Part shown: piece by piece, positions 58,506 to 64,000 of the stretch | Position numbering within the stretch: position 1 is the stretch's first letter | How the letters are laid out: every line of letters begins with the position of its first letter | DNA from: Pseudolysinimonas yzui | Lineage (GTDB): Bacteria > Actinomycetota > Actinomycetes > Actinomycetales > Microbacteriaceae | DNA length: 64,000 nucleotides | Assembly: GCF_014653215.1 (NCBI RefSeq) | Contig: NZ_BNAI01000001.1 | Coordinates: forward strand, 62,001-126,000 | Reading direction: 5' to 3' | Translations under genes and position numbers: made by a program | Notes under the pieces: model-generated | What the model was told of the DNA's origin: nothing | The model's database searches: none | What the model saw: the letters and a program-made list of their open reading frames with translations, nothing else

Positions 58506-58576
58506 GAGAGGCTGCCTGCGGGCAGAACACAACTCCACAGCGTGCGACAACGGCCACCTTCGTCAGAAGGTTCCAT

Positions 58577-58946
58577 GGGGATGATCGGTTTCGACATCGT
58601 CTGTGAAGCTGCGAGAAGCGGGCCGAGGATGAGGGGTTATCTCGTAAACGACCTCCTCAAAAAACAGGTGCCGATGCTAAGCGCACCGACTTCGCTCTCG
58701 CCGCCTAAGGCGTAGACCGAGTCCGTCAGTCCGGGTATGTCCTCGCCCCGGATCCTGGCGTCATCTAGAGGACTTGCTGCGAACCTGAGTCTCAGGGGTT
58801 CGCGGGACTTTCACTGAGGCTGGGCTCGTCGACCTAGATGCTCGTGGCAAAGGTCGGAGCCGAGTAGAACGCTCTCACGAGCTGCGCCCGGAGAAGGCGC
58901 AGGTCCTCAGCGATGGACGGGGGTTCAATTCCCCCCATCTCCACCA
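58577..58946 (+). ncRNA. ssrA: tmRNA (transfer-messenger RNA)
   Basis: The 370-base RNA rescues stalled ribosomes. The 5' GGGGATG (58577-58583) pairs with CATCTCC near the 3' end, and CCA is encoded at 58944-58946. The T-arm GGTTCAATTCC region precedes it. The tag open frame starts at GCC 58670 and encodes A-D-A-K-R-T-D-F-A-L-A-A, stop TAA at 58706. The ending A-L-A-A is the protease-recognition tail of actinobacterial tags. SmpB is encoded 2.6 kb upstream. Confidence 0.97.
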
Positions 58947-58994
58947 TAGGCCGTTGTCGCACGTTGCGGAATCCTTCTCACCTCGGATCTCGAC

Positions 58995-59011
58995 CCACAG
59001 CTACGCTGTGG
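58995..59011. promoter_or_regulatory. Hairpin overlapping a -10-like box before the lipoprotein gene
   Basis: CCACAGC and GCTGTGG are perfect arms around TAC. TACGCT (59002-59007) inside it is a good -10 for the lipoprotein gene. It could be an operator, or a small hairpin behind ssrA; there is no T-run. Confidence 0.4.
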
Positions 59012-59030
59012 TGCGGAGGGGGTGGTTCGG

Positions 59031-59657
59031 ATGCTCGGGACTCGACGCCGTTCTCACATCGTGATTCCGATCGCGGGTGTGATCCTGGCGATGCTGGCCG
59101 GATGCGCCGCACCCGATCCGTCGCCCTCCGCGAGCTCGACCAGCACTCCGTCGGTGACTCCGTCGCCGACAGCCGAGGCCACCGCTGAGCCGCTCACCAT
59201 CCCCGACTGCGAGACCCTACTGCCGCTCGCCGACGCCCAGGCGCTGTTCAGCGCCAACACGGAGTTCTTCGGCGAGTTCGCGGCCGTTCAGTTCGGCGTC
59301 GACGGGGTGCCCGAGGCGGCAACCGCGCTGGCCGGGGCGAGCCTGTGGCGCTTCTGCGGATGGGGCGTTCCCTCCTCCGACGGGGCGTTCACCCTCCTCG
59401 TAGCGGAGATCGCGCCCGACGACCGGGCCGCCCTCGAGGCCGCCCTCACGGGCGCGGGGTTCGGCGCGGTGACGATGGGCACCGTCACCGGCTACGACGC
59501 CGAACGCGAGGGCGAGGTCTCGACGCTGGCCGACACACTTCTGTTCACCGGTGAGGTGATGATCGTGTGCAACGGCACGTCCCTCGACCTCACGGGCGCG
59601 GTGACGGGCTCGGCGCTCGACGCGCTCCGCACGGCGAACCCGACGCTCGGGCTCTGA
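59031..59657 (+). CDS. Lipoprotein of unknown function
   Basis: This 208-residue protein has a basic head (GTRRRS), a hydrophobic segment and lipobox L-A-G-C near residue 24, then a Ser/Thr/Pro linker. The mature domain has three more cysteines (IPDCETL, WRFCGWG, MIVCNGT). ATG at 59031 is preferred over the in-frame GTG at 59022 because the GGAGGGGGTGG purine tract is best placed for it. No family recognised. Confidence 0.68.
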   Translation: MLGTRRRSHIVIPIAGVILAMLAGCAAPDPSPSASSTSTPSVTPSPTAEATAEPLTIPDCETLLPLADAQALFSANTEFFGEFAAVQFGVDGVPEAATALAGASLWRFCGWGVPSSDGAFTLLVAEIAPDDRAALEAALTGAGFGAVTMGTVTGYDAEREGEVSTLADTLLFTGEVMIVCNGTSLDLTGAVTGSALDALRTANPTLGL

Positions 59658-59692
59658 CCCCAACGGGCATCCCCCATTCGGAGTAGCCAGGT

Positions 59693-59711
59693 GCATCCGT
59701 GGGGAGGATGC
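59693..59711. promoter_or_regulatory. Inverted repeat upstream of the ABC operon
   Basis: GCATCC (59693-59698) and GGATGC (59706-59711) are perfect arms separated by 7 bases, 69 bases before the ATP-binding gene. It may be an operator or a 5' leader hairpin. Confidence 0.35.
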
Positions 59712-59779
59712 GCGTGCAACCGGCTCCACGAATGCTGGGTACGACGCCGCGACAGCCGCGACGACCAGCAGGGAGTCAG

Positions 59780-60478
59780 ATGGATACGCCGATCCTCTCC
59801 GTCCGGGATGTGCACAAGACGTACGGCAGCGGACAGAGCCGGTTCGAGGCGCTGAAGGGGGTGAGCTTCGACGTTCCCGAAGGGCAGAGTGTCGCCATCG
59901 TCGGCAAGAGCGGCTCGGGCAAGTCGACGCTCATGCACCTGCTCGCGCTGCTCGACGCTCCGAGCGGCGGCTCGATCGCGCTCGAAGGCACCGACACCCG
60001 CACGCTGCGCGGTTCGCGGTTGAACCGCACCCGCAACAAGACTTTCGGCTTCGTGTTCCAGCAGTTCTTTCTCACCCCGCGCGCGTCGGTGCTCGACAAC
60101 GTCATCCTGCCGTTGAAGATCGCCGGCGTCGGGCGCGCCGAGCGGAAGCGGCGCGGGATGGCCGCCCTCGAGCAGCTCGAGCTTGCCGATAAGGCCCGCA
60201 ACCGGGCGGTCGACCTCTCGGGAGGCCAGAAGCAGCGTGCCGTGATCGCACGCGCCCTGGTCAACAACCCCCGCATCATCTTCGCCGACGAGCCCACCGG
60301 CAACCTCGACTCCGTGACGGGAGCGATCGTCGAAGACATCCTGTTCGGGCTCAACCGCGAGAAGGGCATCACGCTGTTCGTCGTCACCCACGACGAAGAG
60401 TTGGCCGCACGTTGCGACCGTCGGGTCTACATCCGCGACGGGCTGCTCGTCGAGGACTCGGTGGCGGTGGCGGCATGA
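59780..60478 (+). CDS. MacB/LolD-type ABC transporter ATP-binding protein
   Basis: This 232-residue ATPase has Walker A G-K-S-G-S-G-K-S-T at 42-50, Q-loop FVFQQFFL, signature L-S-G-G-Q-K-Q-R and Walker B IIFADEPTGNLD. ATG at 59780 has GGGAG upstream; the longer frame adds a non-conserved, basic 27-residue head. It pairs with the FtsX-fold permease that overlaps its stop. Mechanotransmission-type export or lipoprotein handling is typical. Confidence 0.92.
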   Translation: MDTPILSVRDVHKTYGSGQSRFEALKGVSFDVPEGQSVAIVGKSGSGKSTLMHLLALLDAPSGGSIALEGTDTRTLRGSRLNRTRNKTFGFVFQQFFLTPRASVLDNVILPLKIAGVGRAERKRRGMAALEQLELADKARNRAVDLSGGQKQRAVIARALVNNPRIIFADEPTGNLDSVTGAIVEDILFGLNREKGITLFVVTHDEELAARCDRRVYIRDGLLVEDSVAVAA

Positions 60479-61779
60479 GGACCCCCGACCTGATCGTCTC
60501 CGCCGTCGCGAACACCTTCCGCTCGAAGACCCGCACCGCGCTCACCGTCGTCGCGATCTTCGTCGGCGGTTTCACCCTCACGCTGACCAGCGGCATGGGC
60601 ACCGGCATCAACGCCTACATCGACGACACCGTCACCGGCATCGGCGCGTCCGACGTGATGACCGTCACGAAGGTGAGCGAGTCCGCCGGCACCGGGTTCG
60701 GAGGCGACTCGGGACCCGCCGAATACAACCCCGACGCGATCGACAGCGGCCAGGTCGGGCAGGGGACGGTCATCGCGCTGACCCCCGACGACCTCGACAC
60801 CCTCGCCGGCATCGACGGCGTGCTCGACGTGCAGGCGACCAAGTCGATCTCGGCCGACTACATCGTCGTCGGCGACGGCACCCCGTATGTGGTGGGCGTC
60901 GGGGCCCTCGTCGAGGGGCAGACCCTGCAACTCGCCGCGGGTGAGGCTCCCGATGACGCCTCCGACGCGTTCGAGGTGGTGCTGCCGGTGTCGTACGTCG
61001 AGCCGCTCGGCTTCGCCGAGAACGCGGATGCCGTGGGTCGGTCCGTCACGATCGCCCTCACCGACGCGGAACGCACCCGGCATCTCGTCGAGGCGACGAT
61101 CGTCGGTGTCGCGGAGGAGGGCATCGCCTCGCCGGCGGGCGCGAGCATCGTGCCGAACGATGCCCTCACCGACGAGCTCTACGCCACGCAGAACATCGGA
61201 CTGCCCTCCGACCTGACGGAACGGTACGCGCAGGCGAGCGTCTGGTTCGCCTCCGACGCCACCGACGCGCAGATCGCGGCGCTCAAAGAGCGTCTCGCCG
61301 ACGCGGGCTACAGCGGCACGACGGTCGCCGACCAGCTCGGTGCCTTCACCACGGTGATCGACGGCATCGTGCTCGTGCTCAACGCCTTCGCGGTGATCGC
61401 GCTGCTCGCCGCGAGCTTCGGCATCGTCAACACGCTGCTCATGTCGGTGCAGGAACGCACCCGCGAGATCGGCCTGATGAAGGCGATGGGCATGGGCAGC
61501 GGCAAGGTCTTCGGCCTGTTCAGTCTCGAGGCGACCTTCATCGGCCTGCTCGGGAGCGGGATCGGGGTGATCCTCGGGATGCTCGCAGGCACCGCCATCA
61601 GCTCGGTGCTGTCGACAGGGCTGTTGGCCGACCTTCCCGGCCTCACCCTTATCGCCTTCGATCCGGTGTCGATCGTTGTCATCGTGCTCGTCGTGATGGG
61701 CGTCGCGTTCCTGGCCGGCACGTTGCCTGCCGCGCGTGCGGCGAAAGCCGACCCGGTGGAGTCGCTGCGCTACGAGTGA
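60475..61779 (+). CDS. MacB-type ABC transporter permease (FtsX fold)
   Basis: This 434-residue permease has helix 1 at about 20-42 (TALTVVAIFVGGFTLTLTSG), a large extracytoplasmic domain (45-300), then three helices at 305-425 with Q-E-R-T-R-E-I-G-L-M-K-A-M-G-M-G, the FtsX/MacB coupling loop. ATG inside the ATPase stop (ATGA). Its last 10 bases overlap the convergent EamA gene. Substrate unknown. Confidence 0.92.
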   Translation: MRTPDLIVSAVANTFRSKTRTALTVVAIFVGGFTLTLTSGMGTGINAYIDDTVTGIGASDVMTVTKVSESAGTGFGGDSGPAEYNPDAIDSGQVGQGTVIALTPDDLDTLAGIDGVLDVQATKSISADYIVVGDGTPYVVGVGALVEGQTLQLAAGEAPDDASDAFEVVLPVSYVEPLGFAENADAVGRSVTIALTDAERTRHLVEATIVGVAEEGIASPAGASIVPNDALTDELYATQNIGLPSDLTERYAQASVWFASDATDAQIAALKERLADAGYSGTTVADQLGAFTTVIDGIVLVLNAFAVIALLAASFGIVNTLLMSVQERTREIGLMKAMGMGSGKVFGLFSLEATFIGLLGSGIGVILGMLAGTAISSVLSTGLLADLPGLTLIAFDPVSIVVIVLVVMGVAFLAGTLPAARAAKADPVESLRYE

Positions 61780-62714
61780 GGTGACTCGGGCCGCAGTGGC
61801 GGAGGGACGGTCGTCTCGGCGACCGCTTCTTCGGGACCCGATGGCGCGCTGGGGTCCCTGCGTCGTTTCGTCACGAGGTACGAGCCGCTCAGCACGAGCG
61901 CGAAGCCGACGATCGTCCACACCGTCACCGGCTCGCTCAGGAAGATCGCTCCGGCGAGGATCGCGACGGCCGGATTGACATAGGTGATCGCGGTCGCGCG
62001 GAACGGGCCGATCTCCGACACGAGCGCGACCATCAGGATGAACGCAAGCGCGCTGCACACGACGGCGAGCACGACGATTGCGACGATGGCGGATGTCGAC
62101 GGCCACTCGCTCGGGAACGCACCGGTGACGGCGACGAACGGCACGTAGACGACCGCGGTCACAGCGAGCGACACCGCGGTGACGCCGATCCCCGGGAGTT
62201 CCGGAATCCAGTGCGCCAGGATCGCCGGTCCGAGGGCGTAGCCGACCACGACCACCGCGATCTCCGCCACCGCGATGAGATCCGACCCGCCGATCTCGAA
62301 CCCGACGAGCGCAGCGACGCCGGCCATCCCGAGCACGATGCCGAGCCAGTTGATCGGCGTGAGCTTCGCGGCCCGGCCGAGCACGAAGGCGACTCCGACC
62401 GCGGCGAGGGGTACCGCCGAGATGAGCAGCCCCGCGGTCGACGACGGGATGCGCTGCTCGGCCGAGTTGAGGAAGTACCAGGGCAGCACGATCTCGACGA
62501 CGGTGAACGCCAGCACCGGCTTCCATCGCCGCAGCACCGGGCCGATCTCGCGCCGGAACAGCGCGAGCGGAAGCAGCAGCACCGCCGCCAGGCCGGCGCG
62601 CGCGAGCACGACCATCTGCGGCTCGAGCTCGGAGACCGCGACTTTGATGAACAGGTACGGGATGCCCCAGGCGATGCCGAGAGCGGCGAACAGGATCACA
62701 CCGCGTCGCGTCAC
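61770..62714 (-). CDS. EamA/DMT-superfamily transporter
   Basis: This 314-residue permease has ten hydrophobic helices in two EamA repeats and a 30-residue acidic, Pro-rich tail. The head MTRRGVILFAALGIAWGIPYLFIK is a typical EamA start. It is convergent with the ABC permease (10-base overlap) and diverges from an acyltransferase 49 bases away. Substrate unknown. Confidence 0.87.
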   Translation of the reverse strand: MTRRGVILFAALGIAWGIPYLFIKVAVSELEPQMVVLARAGLAAVLLLPLALFRREIGPVLRRWKPVLAFTVVEIVLPWYFLNSAEQRIPSSTAGLLISAVPLAAVGVAFVLGRAAKLTPINWLGIVLGMAGVAALVGFEIGGSDLIAVAEIAVVVVGYALGPAILAHWIPELPGIGVTAVSLAVTAVVYVPFVAVTGAFPSEWPSTSAIVAIVVLAVVCSALAFILMVALVSEIGPFRATAITYVNPAVAILAGAIFLSEPVTVWTIVGFALVLSGSYLVTKRRRDPSAPSGPEEAVAETTVPPPLRPESPHS

Positions 62715-62763
62715 TCTCCCATCATGCCCCCACCCACCGACGGAGTCTGATAAGCAAGGGGTC

Positions 62764-63450
62764 GTGCGTTACTGGCTGCTGAAGAACCTCGTCGTCGTGC
62801 CGCTGCTGCGGCTGCTCTGGCGTTTCGAGGTGCACGGCGTGCACAACATCCCGAAGAACGGCGCCGCGATCATCGCGAGCAACCACGTGGGCATCCTCGA
62901 CTCCGCATTCGTTCCGGGAGCGATGCCCCGCCACGTCGCCTTTCTCGTCAAGGAGCAGTGGTTCGCCGGCAAAGGGTTCGTGGCCTCGTTCCGGCGTGGC
63001 TTCATGCGGGCGATGGGGCAGCTCGAGATCGACCGTGGCGGCGGGTCGGCGTCGGAGATCTCTCTCGGCAGCGGCATCGCCGTGCTGAGCGCCGGCAAGC
63101 TGCTGGGCATCTATCCGGAGGGAACCCGCAGCCCCGACGGGCGATTGCACCGCGGCCGCACCGGGGTCGCCCGCATGCTGCTCGAGATGTCGGTGCCCGT
63201 CGTTCCGGTCGCCGTCCTGGGAACCGCGGAGATCATGCCCCGCGGGGCGAAGTTCCCGAAGCTCGGCGGTCGGGTGATCGTGACCTTCGGCGAGCCGATG
63301 GATTTCTCGCGCTACGTCGGACTCACCGAAGACCGCTTCGTGCTGCGCGCGATCACCGACGAGATCATGCACGAGATCCGGCGGCTGAGCGGGCAGGAGT
63401 ACGTCGACGTCTACGCGTCGAATGCACGGCGCCCGGCGAGGAAGGCGTGA
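62764..63450 (+). CDS. 1-acyl-sn-glycerol-3-phosphate acyltransferase-like protein (PlsC family)
   Basis: This 228-residue membrane-associated acyltransferase has N-H41-x4-D46 (catalytic H/D), a substrate block around FRRGFMRAMGQLEIDR and E-G-T-R-S near 119. It would transfer an acyl chain to lysophosphatidate or a related lipid. GTG at 62764 with AAGGGG upstream; the longer open frame has no family similarity. The next gene overlaps its stop (GTGA). Confidence 0.88.
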   Translation: MRYWLLKNLVVVPLLRLLWRFEVHGVHNIPKNGAAIIASNHVGILDSAFVPGAMPRHVAFLVKEQWFAGKGFVASFRRGFMRAMGQLEIDRGGGSASEISLGSGIAVLSAGKLLGIYPEGTRSPDGRLHRGRTGVARMLLEMSVPVVPVAVLGTAEIMPRGAKFPKLGGRVIVTFGEPMDFSRYVGLTEDRFVLRAITDEIMHEIRRLSGQEYVDVYASNARRPARKA

Positions 63451-64000
63451 CCGCCGCCGGGGCGACCTGGGCGGGCACCCACGTCTTCACCGCCCCCGCC
63501 CTCGTCGACGCGACCACGATCGACGAGGTGCGCCGCGTCGTCGCGGCGGGCGGACCGGTGCGCGCCCTCGGCACCCGGCATTCGTTCCACGACCTCGCCG
63601 ACACCGCGGGCACTCTCGTCACCGTCACCGGCATCCCCGCCGATCCGGTGCTCGATGCAGAGCGTCGCGAGGTGACCGTCGGGGCGGGAACCCGGTACGG
63701 GGTTCTCGCGCGCTGGCTCGACGACCGAGGCTGGGCGCTGCACAACCTCGGGTCGCTGCCGCACATCTCGATCGGCGGGGCGACCGCGACCGGTACCCAC
63801 GGCTCGGGGCACGGCAACGGCGTGCTCACGACGGCCGTGCGCCGGCTCGAATACGTCGACCAGGCGGGGGCGCTCGCCGAGGTGCGGTCGGACGACGCCG
63901 ACTTCGCGGCGCTCGCCGTCGGCCTCGGGGCGTTCGGCATCGTCGTGCGCGTCACCCTCACGATCGAGCCGAGCTACCGGATGCGGCAAGACGTCTACGC
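63447..64000 (+). CDS. FAD-dependent alditol/xylitol-oxidase-like protein (partial, cut by window end)
   Basis: The first 184 residues show a PCMH-type FAD-binding domain. G-T-R-H45-S-F-H matches the covalent FAD histidine of alditol oxidase (His46 in the Streptomyces enzyme), followed by LGSLPHISIGGATATGTHGS, the second FAD loop. Such enzymes oxidise polyols with O2. D-arabinono-lactone or gulonolactone oxidases share the fold and remain possible. GTG start inside the acyltransferase stop. Confidence 0.85.
   Translation, partial: MTAAGATWAGTHVFTAPALVDATTIDEVRRVVAAGGPVRALGTRHSFHDLADTAGTLVTVTGIPADPVLDAERREVTVGAGTRYGVLARWLDDRGWALHNLGSLPHISIGGATATGTHGSGHGNGVLTTAVRRLEYVDQAGALAEVRSDDADFAALAVGLGAFGIVVRVTLTIEPSYRMRQDVY

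Noticed and set aside
60427-62526. 699-codon minus frame over the ABC permease
   Set aside because: The upper part reads an alternative frame of the EamA gene and the lower part is antisense to the permease.

Overview
The window is high-GC DNA with strong G/C at third codon positions, many GTG and TTG starts, and runs of genes joined by 4-base ATGA/GTGA overlaps. It looks like an actinobacterium of the Microbacteriaceae type. Supporting signs are the order prfB-ftsE-ftsX-smpB-ssrA, a DtxR/IdeR iron box, a CgoX-ChdC-CpfC (HemY-HemQ-HemH) heme route, a tmRNA tag ADAKRTDFALAA, Tad-pilus genes, a CGNR regulator and the recurrent word GGATGC/GCATCC. No CRISPR array, tRNA gene, transposase, integrase or phage structural gene was seen. 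The family-level placement is inference from gene content.

Layout. 1-7.9 kb: the end of an unidentified gene, a TetR/MMPL exporter pair with a double operator, a GNAT protein, a fatty-acid desaturase, a second TetR diverging from an alpha/beta hydrolase, an EamA transporter and a VOC protein. 7.9-14.4 kb: two overlapping membrane GTPases (-) diverging from cpaF-tadB-tadC. 14.4-16.3 kb: a Phd/RelE-type toxin-antitoxin pair, a YCII protein and a CPBP protein. 16.3-21.1 kb: a five-gene siderophore uptake operon (-) under one iron box. 21.2-29.8 kb: hemA (-) diverging from hemE-hemY-hemQ-hemH-hemC-hemB-hemL, every junction in that run being a 4-base overlap; hemD is absent. 29.9-34.9 kb: a CGNR/EamA divergon, RidA, a DEDDh exonuclease joined to an uncharacterised protein with a nucleotidyltransferase-like signature, and a lipoprotein. 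35.3-41.1 kb (-): baeRF-like protein, phosphoribosyltransferase, erythromycin-esterase-like protein and P-type ATPase in one operon, a combination that recalls the mycobacterial DosR dormancy regulon, with a partial DosR-like box upstream. 41.2-43.8 kb: a TTNG-repeat surface protein diverging from PadR plus a membrane protein. 43.8-46.1 kb: a less GC-rich patch with a long palindrome, a truncated pilin copy, a lipoprotein and a HEPN-like protein. 46.2-47.6 kb: pilin, TadE and TadG-like genes, the missing half of the Tad locus at 11-14 kb. 47.6-59 kb: DnaJ-NERD fusion, MFS, prfB, MFS, LtrA, ftsEX, smpB, small membrane proteins, SIMPL protein and ssrA. 59-64 kb: lipoprotein, MacB-type ABC pair, EamA, acyltransferase, and a flavin oxidase cut by the window end.

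How the parts connect. Siderophore uptake feeds the adjacent heme pathway with iron. SmpB and tmRNA form the trans-translation pair and carry nearly identical promoter cores. FtsEX is the divisome ABC complex. Many first-in-operon genes have an actinobacterial -10 (TANNNT) exactly 6-7 bases before the start codon, so leaderless mRNAs are probably common here, and this was used to choose several starts. All functional assignments come from motifs and family knowledge applied by eye; no database search was run.
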